Assembly: GCA_963925545.1 (NCBI GenBank)
Contig: CAWUSA010000004.1
Span: 53,154 to 117,153, forward strand
Direction: 5' to 3'
Length of the DNA: 64,000 bases
Source of the DNA: TMED14 sp963925545
GTDB taxonomy: Bacteria; Bacteroidota; Bacteroidia; Flavobacteriales; Schleiferiaceae
The position numbers and the translations under genes were made by a program. The notes below the pieces were generated by a model, which saw nothing but the letters and a program-made list of their open reading frames with translations, searched no databases and was not told the origin of the DNA. Positions 15,816 to 24,580 of this stretch are shown piece after piece. How positions within the stretch are numbered: the stretch's first letter is position 1; each line of letters begins with the position of its first letter.

Positions 15816-17396
15816 TTAACCCTTAGGGACCAAATGCGCCAAGGGTATCATCAATTCCTCCATGGACATGCCACCATGTTGATAGGAACCAGCAAATTGC
15901 CCTGCGTAGCGATGGAATTGATTGGGGTAAACAAAGAAATCTGTACCCCCAGCAAAAATGATTTGATCGCCCAAAGCGACACTGGGTAGGCCTATGCTTT
16001 CCGGTTTCACTGCCAAGGGAACCTCCTTGTCCTTGAATTGCAAACCACGTCCCACCTTGTAACGCATGTTTGCACTGATTTCCTTAGGGCCTTTCACCTG
16101 GATGGCCTTGTCAACAGACAACGTTCCATGATCGGTGGTGACAATGAGTTCATAACCCTCATCGGCCAGGGCATTAACCCAGTGCCTCAGTGGTGAATTT
16201 TTCCACCAACCATGGGTCAAGGCTTTGAATCCCCGGTCATCAGTGGCCAAATCTTTGACAATGCTCTGGTCTGTCTTTGCATGCGAGATGCGATCCACAA
16301 AATTGACCACCAAACCAACCAAAGATTTACCCTTGACCTGATGCCACTGGTCCACCCATTGCTTTTCTGCCTGTGCATTACTCAACTTGCCATAAGCAGG
16401 TTTGCTCAGTCCTTTGCGGCTTGCCCAATCTTGAAAAAACAGGGCCTCATGCGCATTGCGGCCAGGCTTTGTATCCAATACATCCTTCACCCACTTATCT
16501 GGGTATCGCTTAGCAATGTCAGCCGGCAACATGCCTGCAAACATGGCATTGCGTGCATACTGCGTGGCAGTTGGCAGCATGCTAGACACCACCATTTGCT
16601 CTTTCACCCGGAAAGAATCGGTAAAAAATGGTTGGATGTCATGCCAATGGTCCAAGCGCAAATTGTCAATGACCAGCAGCACCACCTTCCGTCCTTCGTG
16701 AAGCAAGGGTGACACATAGCGATCTAAAATCTGGTGGCTGAAGTCACAAGGGGCATCCTGACTGGTGATCCACTGAGGGTAATTCTTTGCATAGAATCTA
16801 ATGAATAATCGGTTGGCTTCCTCCTTTTGGTAGGTAAGCATGGGTCGCATAGACTCCGCATCACTGCCCTCAAGTCGGCGTTCCCAATCGATCCATTCCT
16901 GGTAAATGGCCTGCCAATCATCCCATGAGTCAGCTGTGGAAATTTTCTCCGTCAACGCTGCAAAGGATGCGCGGTAGGTTTCCACGCTGCGCCCCTCAAT
17001 CAATCGCTTCCTCCCTAATACGCGCGTCAATGACGCCAGGACTTGCCTTGGCTGGACGGGCTTAAGCAGGTAATCTGCAATGGCTTCACCAATGGCGTCC
17101 TCCATTACACCATCTTCCTCACTTTTGGTGATCATGATAATGGGTACATTGGGTGCCTTGCGGTGCATGATTGGCAAGCAATCCAAGCCTGTTTGACCAG
17201 GCATGTGCTCATCGAGCAAAATGCAATCAAAGGGTTGGCCATCCATGAGTTCAATGGCCTCTGCACCGCTCGAAGCCGTGGTTACATGGTAACCCTTTCC
17301 CTCCAAGACCATCACATGTGGCTTAAAGCTTGCTATTTCATCATCTACCCAAAGAATCTTTCCTTGCTCCATATTGGCTTTGCTTACCTTTGTCAT
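15816..17396 (-). CDS. porX: PorX-type response regulator with PglZ (alkaline-phosphatase-fold) domain
   Basis: Two-domain regulator of type IX secretion in Bacteroidota, known to act with the PorY kinase. The N-terminal receiver (about residues 10-130) shows KILWVDDE, CILLDEHMPGQTGLD with the phospho-acceptor aspartate, IMITKSEEDG and DYLLKPVQPRQV. The C-terminal PglZ part includes VVLLVIDNLRLDHW, the TATQYARNAMFAG segment and VTTDHGTLSVDKA with metal-ligand candidates. At 526 residues it has normal length. Two starts are possible: 17396, or 17372 (MEQGKILWVDD), which leaves more room for the divergent promoter. The HD and lpx genes lie divergently beside it. Confidence 0.92.
   Translation of the reverse strand: MTKVSKANMEQGKILWVDDEIASFKPHVMVLEGKGYHVTTASSGAEAIELMDGQPFDCILLDEHMPGQTGLDCLPIMHRKAPNVPIIMITKSEEDGVMEDAIGEAIADYLLKPVQPRQVLASLTRVLGRKRLIEGRSVETYRASFAALTEKISTADSWDDWQAIYQEWIDWERRLEGSDAESMRPMLTYQKEEANRLFIRFYAKNYPQWITSQDAPCDFSHQILDRYVSPLLHEGRKVVLLVIDNLRLDHWHDIQPFFTDSFRVKEQMVVSSMLPTATQYARNAMFAGMLPADIAKRYPDKWVKDVLDTKPGRNAHEALFFQDWASRKGLSKPAYGKLSNAQAEKQWVDQWHQVKGKSLVGLVVNFVDRISHAKTDQSIVKDLATDDRGFKALTHGWWKNSPLRHWVNALADEGYELIVTTDHGTLSVDKAIQVKGPKEISANMRYKVGRGLQFKDKEVPLAVKPESIGLPSVALGDQIIFAGGTDFFVYPNQFHRYAGQFAGSYQHGGMSMEELMIPLAHLVPKG
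17385..17392 (+). promoter_or_regulatory. -7 element for HD-lpx operon
   Basis: TACCTTTG is an exact consensus match, ending 17 bases before the ATG at 17410. It falls inside porX if porX starts at 17396, but upstream of it if porX starts at 17372. Confidence 0.4.
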
Positions 17397-17409
17397 TCAA
17401 TTATTGGCC

Positions 17410-18657
17410 ATGATTACCCAGACCAACAAGTTCAAACTATTCAACGACCCAATCTATGGTTTCATTGCCATACCATCTGCATTGGTCTTTGATCTTATTG
17501 AACATCCAACTTTTCAGCGCCTTCGTCGCATCAGCCAATTAGGGCTGAGCAGCTTGGTTTACGCTGGTGCTAATCACACCAGATTCCATCACGCCTTGGG
17601 TTCGATGCATCTGATGCAACGTGCTATCCATGTGTTACAAAGCAAGGGTCATGCCATTTCTGATGCAGAAGCAGAAGCCGTCTATGTGGCCATCCTGTTG
17701 CATGACATCGGCCATGGGCCCTTTTCCCATGCCCTAGAGAACAGTTTGGTTGACAAAGTGTCCCATGAAAGCATCTCAACCATGCTGATGGCTAAACTCA
17801 ACAAGGACATGGGTGGCAAGCTTGACATGGCCATTGACATCTTTCGAGACAAACACCCCAAACGCTTTCTCCATCAGCTGATCTCCTCTCAGCTGGACAT
17901 GGACCGGCTGGACTACCTCAAACGGGACGCCTTCTACACGGGTGTTGTGGAAGGGGTTATCAACTCAGAGCGGTTACTTGCCATGCTCAACGTGGCAAAC
18001 AATGAATTGGTAATGGAGCAAAAGGGCATCACATCCATTGAGAAATTCCTTGTCAGCCGCAGCCTAATGTACTGGCAAGTTTATATGCACAAGACTGTCC
18101 TCTCTGCTGAGTACATGCTAGCCCAAGTGCTCAAACGGGCCAATGAACTGGCTCAAAGTGGCACAGAACTCTTTGCTGGCAAATCATTGGCCTTCTTTCT
18201 AGCCCACCGACCCAACAAGCAAGACTTCATGGACAACCCTGAGGTTCTGGAGGCCTTCACCCTGTTGGATGACGCAGACATCACGGGGGCCATGAAGCAA
18301 TGGATGCATTTCGACGACCCAGTATTGAGCCAACTCTGCACCCGACTCATCAACCGTCAGCTGTTCCAGGTACGCTTCCTTGAGCAGGATGTCAGTGAAC
18401 AGCAGCGGAGCTATTTGGCATCAAGTATCCACAAGGCTCATGGCATTCCCATGGATCTCACAGCCCAATTCATGCTGGAGGGTGTCGCCAGCAATGCCAC
18501 CTACAGGTCTGACTCCCAGGAGATAAAGATTCTTAAACGCGATGGTGAGGTGATTCCTTTAACCAAGGCATCAGAAATCCTTCCGATCAGCGTTTATACC
18601 CATACAATCATCCGACCCTTCATTTGTTGGCCAAAAAATATTCCATGGAAGGACTGA
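17410..18657 (+). CDS. HD-domain phosphohydrolase (SAMHD1/dGTPase-like)
   Basis: 415 residues from the ATG at 17410, giving MITQTNKFKLFNDPIYGF; an in-frame TTG upstream is disfavoured. The metal-binding HD pattern is clear: TRFHHALGSMHLM (first H), AILLHDIGHGPFSHALE (HD pair plus further ligands), then SSQLDMDRLDYLKRDAFYTG with the last aspartate. This is the layout of SAMHD1-like dNTP triphosphohydrolases, but many members have unproved substrates. It starts the run HD-lpxD-lpxC/fabZ-lpxA and overlaps lpxD by 13 bases. Confidence 0.88.
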   Translation: MITQTNKFKLFNDPIYGFIAIPSALVFDLIEHPTFQRLRRISQLGLSSLVYAGANHTRFHHALGSMHLMQRAIHVLQSKGHAISDAEAEAVYVAILLHDIGHGPFSHALENSLVDKVSHESISTMLMAKLNKDMGGKLDMAIDIFRDKHPKRFLHQLISSQLDMDRLDYLKRDAFYTGVVEGVINSERLLAMLNVANNELVMEQKGITSIEKFLVSRSLMYWQVYMHKTVLSAEYMLAQVLKRANELAQSGTELFAGKSLAFFLAHRPNKQDFMDNPEVLEAFTLLDDADITGAMKQWMHFDDPVLSQLCTRLINRQLFQVRFLEQDVSEQQRSYLASSIHKAHGIPMDLTAQFMLEGVASNATYRSDSQEIKILKRDGEVIPLTKASEILPISVYTHTIIRPFICWPKNIPWKD

Positions 18658-19589
18658 ATATCAGTACATTTTCCGAAATCAGTTTGACTCAACTGACCAA
18701 TTGCCTGGGTATTCCATGCCCTGAAAATCAGGAGGGTCTCGTCATCAATGCAGCCTGTGGAATCGGTCATGGACGACCTGGCTCAGTGACGTTTTTGGCG
18801 CAGGAAAAGTACCAACGGCTGGTGAAGAACTCCAAGGCTTCTGTCTTGATCACTGATCACGGCAAAGGCAAGGGCTTCCCTGGGCTGGTCTTGCATGTGC
18901 CAAACGCCTATGTGGCATGGGCTCAATGCCTTGAGCTGGTTGCAAAGGATTTCAGTCCATGGGTGTCTGGGATCCATCCAGAAGCCCATGTCCATCCAAG
19001 CGCAATCATCGCGCCCAATGCCAGCATTGGCCAAGGCGTAACCATTGAAGACCATGTGGTGATTCATCCAGGCGTCGTTGTCTACCCTCATTGCCATATT
19101 GGCTCAAACAGCATCCTTCATGCCAATGCAAGCATCGGTGCAGACGGCTTTGGTTTTGCGCCAGATCCAAGCGCCAAACAGCTCTGGCACAAGATTCCTC
19201 ACATTGGAGGGGTGCACATTGGTCGCCATGTAGAAATCGGCGCAAACACCTGCATTGACCGAGCCGTCGTTGGACAAACTGTGATCGGGGAAGGGACAAA
19301 AATTGACAACCTCTGCCAGATTGGTCACAACGTCATCCTTGGAGAGCAATGCATCATTGCAGCACAAGTAGCCATCGCTGGCTCAGCCACAATTGGTGAC
19401 GGGGTTCGAATTGGTGGCCAGTCAGGGATTGTAGGCCACATCAATATTGGCAATAATGTCAGCATTGGCGGGGGTTCTGGCGTGACCAAATCGATTGCTG
19501 ATGGGCAATCTGTCATGGGCTATCCCGCACTGCCTGTTGAAGAATTTAGACGGAACTTCGCAGCCTCAAAAACTCGGCAAGCAAAGTGA
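18645..19589 (+). CDS. lpxD: UDP-3-O-acylglucosamine N-acyltransferase
   Basis: Third step of lipid A synthesis, adding the second acyl chain. 314 residues from the ATG (MEGLNISTFSEI); a TTG at 18624 is an unlikely alternative. The N-terminal uridine-binding domain (about 1-100) precedes a left-handed beta-helix of hexapeptide repeats, such as IAPNASIGQGVTIEDHVVIH. The GADGFGFAPD and NLCQIGHNVILGE segments contain the catalytic and substrate histidines. The stop overlaps the next start (GTGA). Its lipid A partners follow immediately. Confidence 0.94.
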   Translation: MEGLNISTFSEISLTQLTNCLGIPCPENQEGLVINAACGIGHGRPGSVTFLAQEKYQRLVKNSKASVLITDHGKGKGFPGLVLHVPNAYVAWAQCLELVAKDFSPWVSGIHPEAHVHPSAIIAPNASIGQGVTIEDHVVIHPGVVVYPHCHIGSNSILHANASIGADGFGFAPDPSAKQLWHKIPHIGGVHIGRHVEIGANTCIDRAVVGQTVIGEGTKIDNLCQIGHNVILGEQCIIAAQVAIAGSATIGDGVRIGGQSGIVGHINIGNNVSIGGGSGVTKSIADGQSVMGYPALPVEEFRRNFAASKTRQAK

Positions 19590-20968
19590 CCCAAAACCAA
19601 CTCCAAAAACCCTTGACACTCAGCGGTCATGGCATCCATAGCGGACAGCCATGCAAGCTGACAATATCCCCAGGAGAGGTGGGTTCTGGCTATGTTTTTC
19701 AGCGCTTAGACCTTGAGGGGCAGCCGGACTTTTCTCCCAGCGCCAAAGATGTGATTGCCACAGATCGTCGAACCAGCCTCTCAAACGGAACCTTCACCAT
19801 TGACACGACAGAGCATTTGCTCGCAGCATTGATAACATCTGGCATCTTGGATGCTCATGTCGCCATGGATGCATCAGAGGTGCCCATTTTGGATGGCAGT
19901 GCAAAGCCATGGATCGAAGCCATTGAGGATGCAGGCCTTCAAGCCATGGGCGACATGCCTATGCTGAAACTGCCCCATGCTATCCGGGTGGAAGATGAAA
20001 CAACTGGCGCATGGGCAGAGGCCGTCCCAAGCCGGCAACCCTCGGTGCAATGCACTCTCAGTGACAACCTAGCCTGTGTTGGCCCTTTGCATGCCCAATG
20101 GAAATGGTCATCTGACGCAAGCTTTATATCAAGCATCGGTCAGGCCAGAACATTCACCATGTCAAGCCAATTGATCAAATTGGCAGAGCGCGGATTACTC
20201 CAAGGTGCTAACAAAGATGCCGGTGTCGTCATCATTGACAAGGCGCTCAATGCGAGCTCATGGAGCCAGCTCAATGACTTGTTCCATGTCACCTGCGAAC
20301 ATTCAGAAGCCCTTGGCGCACACCCATTAACCCCATTGCGCATGGACAATGAGCCTTCTGCCCATAAACTATTAGACATGATAGGCGATCTAGCGCTTGT
20401 CGGACAACCAGTTAGCGCGGATATCCGTACTTTTAGACCCGGTCACCACATCAACACCAAACTTGCACTCAAGATCATGGATACAGTGAAAGCTTTCAAG
20501 AACATACCTATCTACGACATCACGGAAGCACCACTGATGGATGTCACTGCCATTCAGAATATCATTCCCCATCGCCCGCCATTCTTGTTGATTGACAGAA
20601 TCATCAAGCAAAGCGCTTTGGAGATTGTCGGCATCAAGGCCGTGACAATAAATGAGTCATTTTTTCAAGGTCACTTCCCTGGAACCCCAGTGATGCCTGG
20701 TGTTCTGCAACTTGAAGCCATGGCACAAGTTGGCGGCATTCTTGCCTTGTCCACCGTTCCTGACCCAGAGAACTACCTCACCTATTTTTTGAAAATGGAC
20801 AAGGTAAAATTCAGAAACAAGGTGACTCCTGGCGACACCCTTATCTTCCATTTGGTATTTGAAGGCCCCGTTCGCCGAGGCATTGTGGTCATGCATGGCA
20901 AGGCCTACGTTGGCAACAAAATAGCTTGCGAAGGCATATTCACCGCCATGATCACCAAGGACAAGTAA
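19586..20968 (+). CDS. lpxC/fabZ: Bifunctional LpxC deacetylase / FabZ dehydratase
   Basis: A fusion typical of Bacteroidota. Residues about 1-310 form LpxC, the zinc deacetylase that commits lipid A synthesis: TLSGHGIHSG, TTEHLLAAL with a zinc histidine, and the distal SAHKLLDMIGDLAL with the remaining ligands. Residues about 320-460 form FabZ, the 3-hydroxyacyl-ACP dehydratase: PHRPPFLLIDRI and FFQGHFPGTPVMPGVLQLEAMAQ with catalytic His and Glu. The start is GTG overlapping the lpxD stop. The fusion places two enzymes that compete for or supply hydroxyacyl chains in one polypeptide. Confidence 0.95.
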   Translation: MTQNQLQKPLTLSGHGIHSGQPCKLTISPGEVGSGYVFQRLDLEGQPDFSPSAKDVIATDRRTSLSNGTFTIDTTEHLLAALITSGILDAHVAMDASEVPILDGSAKPWIEAIEDAGLQAMGDMPMLKLPHAIRVEDETTGAWAEAVPSRQPSVQCTLSDNLACVGPLHAQWKWSSDASFISSIGQARTFTMSSQLIKLAERGLLQGANKDAGVVIIDKALNASSWSQLNDLFHVTCEHSEALGAHPLTPLRMDNEPSAHKLLDMIGDLALVGQPVSADIRTFRPGHHINTKLALKIMDTVKAFKNIPIYDITEAPLMDVTAIQNIIPHRPPFLLIDRIIKQSALEIVGIKAVTINESFFQGHFPGTPVMPGVLQLEAMAQVGGILALSTVPDPENYLTYFLKMDKVKFRNKVTPGDTLIFHLVFEGPVRRGIVVMHGKAYVGNKIACEGIFTAMITKDK

Positions 20969-20972
20969 GCCT

Positions 20973-21746
20973 ATGCTCCAAATATCCCCCCTTGCTTCTG
21001 TGCATCCTGATGCGCAATTAGCCAGCGATGTCACCATCGATGCCTTTGCTGTCATTGAAAAGGATGTCCACATCGGTCAAGGATCATGGATAGCTAGCCA
21101 TGCCACTGTTCTCAATGGTACCCGCATGGGCAAATGTTGCCAGGTATTCCATGGCGCAGTGGTTGGCGGCATTCCCCAGGATCTCAAATTTGAAGGCGAG
21201 GACAGTCAGCTAATCATTGGCGATCATGTAGTCATTCGAGAATACGCCACCCTCAATCGAGGAACCAAAGCCTATGGCAAAACGGAAATTGGTGACCATA
21301 GCTTAATCATGGCCTATGCACATGTTGCCCATGATTGCATCATTGGAGAGCACGTCATTCTTGTCAACTCCGTGTCCCTTGCAGGGCATGTAGTCATTGG
21401 TGATTGGAGCATCTTAGGTGGCCTTTCCGCCGTGCATCAGTTTGTCCATATTGGCGAGCATGTCATGGTTGGCGGCGGATCCATGGTTAGACAGGACATC
21501 CCACCATTCATCACAGTAGCCAGAACCCCGCTTGCATTTGACGGGGTCAACTCCATTGGTCTGAAGCGGAGAGGTTTCAGCCATGAACGCATTGAGCGCA
21601 TTCAATCAACCTACCGATTGCTTTACCAATCTGGACTTAATGTCACTCAGGCAAGGAAGGCAATGAAGGACAACAAAGACCCAGACAGCGAGGCCATTCT
21701 AGATTTTATCGCAAAATCTGAACGTGGCATTTTGCTCAAATCCTGA
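20973..21746 (+). CDS. lpxA: UDP-N-acetylglucosamine O-acyltransferase
   Basis: First step of lipid A synthesis. The 257 residues begin with hexapeptide repeats (SPLASVHPDAQLASDVTI). Later segments are GIPQDLKF, LNRGTKAYGKTEIGD, AHVAHDCIIGEHVILVN with the catalytic histidine, GGLSAVHQFVHIGEH and the C-terminal helical domain beginning VNSIGLKRRGFS. It follows lpxC/fabZ by four bases, completing lpxD-lpxC/fabZ-lpxA. Confidence 0.95.
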   Translation: MLQISPLASVHPDAQLASDVTIDAFAVIEKDVHIGQGSWIASHATVLNGTRMGKCCQVFHGAVVGGIPQDLKFEGEDSQLIIGDHVVIREYATLNRGTKAYGKTEIGDHSLIMAYAHVAHDCIIGEHVILVNSVSLAGHVVIGDWSILGGLSAVHQFVHIGEHVMVGGGSMVRQDIPPFITVARTPLAFDGVNSIGLKRRGFSHERIERIQSTYRLLYQSGLNVTQARKAMKDNKDPDSEAILDFIAKSERGILLKS

Positions 21747-21749
21747 GCC

Positions 21750-22391
21750 ATGGCCCTTCAGCTATCTAACTTAAGTAAGACTTTTAGCAGCCAACAGGTG
21801 ATTCCACCACTGGTTATGTCATTCTCACCAGGGGATCGAGTGGCCATACTTGGTAGCAATGGGTCTGGCAAAAGCACACTGATTCAACTCCTTGCAGGTA
21901 ATGTCCAGGCTAGCACCGGCAGCTTTCTACTCAATGGAGCTGACCCTGTCATTAGTCACACCGGTCCAGAAGTCGACCTACTTGACATGCTCACGGTGCA
22001 AGAGGCCTTGGATTTTCATGAAAAATTAAGGCCAATGCGGCATTTCGTTAGCTTCAAGAACTTGGACTTGCCTTCATCTGCTCAACACAAACGAATCAAG
22101 CAACTTTCCAGTGGCATGAAGCAACGGGTCAAGCTGGCATTAGCTATTTGGACAGAAGCTGATGTGCTTTTGTTGGATGAGCCCTGCAGTCATTTGGATG
22201 CTGCCGGAATGGCATGGTACAATGAACAACTGTTCAATAACCTTGCTGCCACACCTCGGCACACCCATCGCATCGCCCTCATTGCTTCCAATCACCACCC
22301 AGAGGAAGTGAAGCATTGCGAGCGCGCAATCAATCCAGCGGGAGAGAATGTAACTTTACCCGGTTCCAATACCCATACACCGAACAACTAA
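21750..22391 (+). CDS. ABC transporter ATPase, partner unknown
   Basis: 213 residues with Walker A (LGSNGSGKSTLIQLL), the signature KQLSSGMKQRVKLALA, Walker B VLLLDEPCSHLD and a switch-like SNHH near the C-terminus. It lies three bases behind lpxA and ten bases before efp, with no permease nearby. The short, single-domain form resembles CcmA-like or lipoprotein/lipid exporter ATPases. The position suggests an envelope role, but that is inference only. Confidence 0.8.
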   Translation: MALQLSNLSKTFSSQQVIPPLVMSFSPGDRVAILGSNGSGKSTLIQLLAGNVQASTGSFLLNGADPVISHTGPEVDLLDMLTVQEALDFHEKLRPMRHFVSFKNLDLPSSAQHKRIKQLSSGMKQRVKLALAIWTEADVLLLDEPCSHLDAAGMAWYNEQLFNNLAATPRHTHRIALIASNHHPEEVKHCERAINPAGENVTLPGSNTHTPNN

Positions 22392-22401
22392 CACAACAGC
22401 A

Positions 22402-22968
22402 ATGGCTTCAACATCAGACATTAAAAATGGCATGTGCATACACTTCAACCATGCGCCTTACCAAATCATGGAATTTCTCCACGTAAAGCCTGGCAAAGGC
22501 GCCGCCTTTGTTCGGACCAAACTCCGAAATCTCAATGATCGTCGCGTTCTTGAGCACACATTTCCCTCTGGCACAAAGCTGGAAGAGGTCAACATTGAAA
22601 TCAGAACCTACCAGTACCTATACAACGATGGCTCTGATTACCATTTCATGAATGTGCAAACCTTTGAGCAAATCCCTATGGCAGAGGCATTGATCAATGC
22701 CCCCAAGCTCTTGAAGGATGGCATGGAATGCAAGGTGATGTTCCACGTAGATGAGGATCGCCCCATGAGTGTGGATCTACCTAAAGCCGTCAGCCTTGAA
22801 GTCACCTACACGGAGCCAGGCCTGAAAGGCGATACAGCCACCAATACAAACAAACTTGCGACTGTTGAAACTGGCGCTGAAATCAAGGTGCCTTTGTTCA
22901 TCAATACCGGTGATTCAATCGTTGTCCTTACAGCTGATGGCACCTACAAGGAGCGCGCGAAGAAGTAA
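22402..22968 (+). CDS. efp: Translation elongation factor P
   Basis: Relieves ribosome stalling at polyproline stretches. The 188 residues have the three-domain layout: KOW-like N-terminal domain with VKPGKGAAFVRTKLRNL (the lysine at the tip of the loop is the modifiable position), an OB domain starting near DRPMSVDLPKAV, and a C-terminal OB domain with ETGAEIKVPLFINTGDSI. It is the last gene of the lpx run, followed by a strong hairpin terminator. Confidence 0.96.
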   Translation: MASTSDIKNGMCIHFNHAPYQIMEFLHVKPGKGAAFVRTKLRNLNDRRVLEHTFPSGTKLEEVNIEIRTYQYLYNDGSDYHFMNVQTFEQIPMAEALINAPKLLKDGMECKVMFHVDEDRPMSVDLPKAVSLEVTYTEPGLKGDTATNTNKLATVETGAEIKVPLFINTGDSIVVLTADGTYKERAKK

Positions 22969-22987
22969 AAGAACTCACAACAACAGC

Positions 22988-23012
22988 AAAGGCCCTCCAA
23001 TGGAGGGCCTTT
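22988..23012 (+). terminator. Intrinsic terminator after efp
   Basis: An AAAGGCCCTCCA arm pairs with TGGAGGGCCTTT around a minimal loop, followed by TTCTTTT. It lies 19 bases after the efp stop and closes the lpx-efp operon. Confidence 0.85.
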
Positions 23013-23099
23013 CTTTTGATCAAAACTTTAATTGCATAAGCTATCTCCTAACCTTGGGGATTTTATTGCAGGCATCAGCGAGACAAAACCTTGAGCAAT

Positions 23100-23127
23100 A
23101 AAAAAGCCGCCCCTTTCGGGGCGGCTT
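23100..23127 (-). terminator. Intrinsic terminator after susD
   Basis: On the minus strand, AAGCCGCCCC pairs with GGGGCGGCTT around a short GAAA-type loop and is followed by six Ts. It lies 22 bases beyond the susD-like stop and closes the susC-susD operon. Confidence 0.85.
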
Positions 23128-23149
23128 CAAAGTCAATAGACTAGCATGA

Positions 23150-24568
23150 TTAGTTCACGTCCCAGAAGATGGGAGAGGTATCATCATCGTTACCACCGCG
23201 AGCGGCTGTAACATTGCTAGTGTTCAATGAGTACTCGTCGATGCCGTAAGACATGCGCAAAGGCGTCACGCGCTGAGCTGCATCAGCAATGTTCATTGCA
23301 GGTGCATCATACATGCGCTGCGTTGACCAAGCTTCGTTACCACGTGAGTACATAGCAAGCCACTTCTGTGTACCAAGAATTGTTTTCCAATTCGTGGCAT
23401 CATAAGTAACGCCTGTCTGTGCCAAGTAGGTCGCAGCATCAGTAGCCGTTCCGCCCCAAGCAAGAATAGATTCAGCAACAGCCGCGCTGTACAAAGCATC
23501 AGCAGTCAAGCCACCAACAGACCAACCGCGAGAAGCAGCATCAGCAAGCAAGAATCCAACCTCTACATTGTCAATAAACATTGCAGGACGCGAAGCGTTC
23601 TCCAAAGCAATGCCAGGTTGAGAGTGCAAGGTGTAAGACGACTGCAAACCGTATGCAGCACCAATAACAGAATCACTTCCGCCAAGGTTCTTAAAGTAAG
23701 CAGAACGACGTGGATCAGCATACATGTTCATCACATCAGCAATGGTGTTTGCAGCAATGAAGTCTTTACGACCAGACTGCACCAATGCATCCCAGTAAGG
23801 ATTGGTGTGAGGAGGCGAAGACGTGTAGTTCAACGCAGCTGACTCAGAAGCAAGAGTGATAACACCCGCACCGATTGCAGCCTCAGCTGCTGCCTGAGCA
23901 CCAGCTGGACTGACATCAGCCATGCGAATAGATAACCTCAGACCCAAGGAAGCAGCAAACTTTGCCCATCCAGCACTTGAACCACCATAAAGGAGGTCAT
24001 AAGAACCGAGGCCATTGTCGCTGCCTGCCATCAATACGGCATGGCTTGCAAATACACGGGTACCTAGGTCACCATAGATAGTTGCAGCACCGTCATAAGC
24101 TGGAGCCAAGCTCTCACCAATTGCTTCACTGTAAGGCACATCGCCAAACACGTCAACAAGCGTTGAGTAAGCATAGACCTCAAGGATATCAATAACAGCA
24201 AGTTGCTGTGCCTTGGTTGCTGCATCAAGCTGCTCATCAGCATTGATGATTCCTCTAGCATCGCTCAAATCACGCAATACGGTCGCGTACATAGCGTCAT
24301 AGGTATTGCCGTTCACGTCGCGGTTGTTGTAATCAAAGTTAGACTCGTCCACATAGGTCGTTTGCGTCCAGTGCTGAGACCACAAGGTGAAGTTGTTTAC
24401 GTTCACGTTCACAGTGCTCAAGTAATCCATCATGGATACTGTCGCATTGGCAACCAACGTACCTGCAGGAACCGTTTCGGGCGCCTTGGTGTTTTGGTTG
24501 AGGCTAGTTAGATCACCGCAAGAGGCGACCATCAGGGCGGCTGAAGCCGCAATTAGAATTTTTTTCAT
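23150..24568 (-). CDS. SusD-like nutrient-binding outer-membrane lipoprotein
   Basis: Surface lipoprotein that caps a SusC channel and captures oligomeric nutrients. It has 472 residues. The signal ends in the lipobox VASC with Cys17. TPR-like helices follow (DILEVYAYSTLVDVFGDVPYSEAI is the conserved SusD segment near residues 125-150). The C-terminal part has IDEYSLN near the end. It lies 12 bases behind the SusC partner. The subfamily has no glycoside hydrolase or peptidase gene next to it, so the substrate cannot be guessed. Confidence 0.92.
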   Translation of the reverse strand: MKKILIAASAALMVASCGDLTSLNQNTKAPETVPAGTLVANATVSMMDYLSTVNVNVNNFTLWSQHWTQTTYVDESNFDYNNRDVNGNTYDAMYATVLRDLSDARGIINADEQLDAATKAQQLAVIDILEVYAYSTLVDVFGDVPYSEAIGESLAPAYDGAATIYGDLGTRVFASHAVLMAGSDNGLGSYDLLYGGSSAGWAKFAASLGLRLSIRMADVSPAGAQAAAEAAIGAGVITLASESAALNYTSSPPHTNPYWDALVQSGRKDFIAANTIADVMNMYADPRRSAYFKNLGGSDSVIGAAYGLQSSYTLHSQPGIALENASRPAMFIDNVEVGFLLADAASRGWSVGGLTADALYSAAVAESILAWGGTATDAATYLAQTGVTYDATNWKTILGTQKWLAMYSRGNEAWSTQRMYDAPAMNIADAAQRVTPLRMSYGIDEYSLNTSNVTAARGGNDDDTSPIFWDVN

Positions 24569-24580
24569 CTTTCTTTTAGA

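Noticed and set aside
23013..23099. Gap between the two terminators considered for a small RNA or gene
   Set aside because: No promoter-like element, no hairpin other than the terminators, and no open frame with a start and a plausible product.
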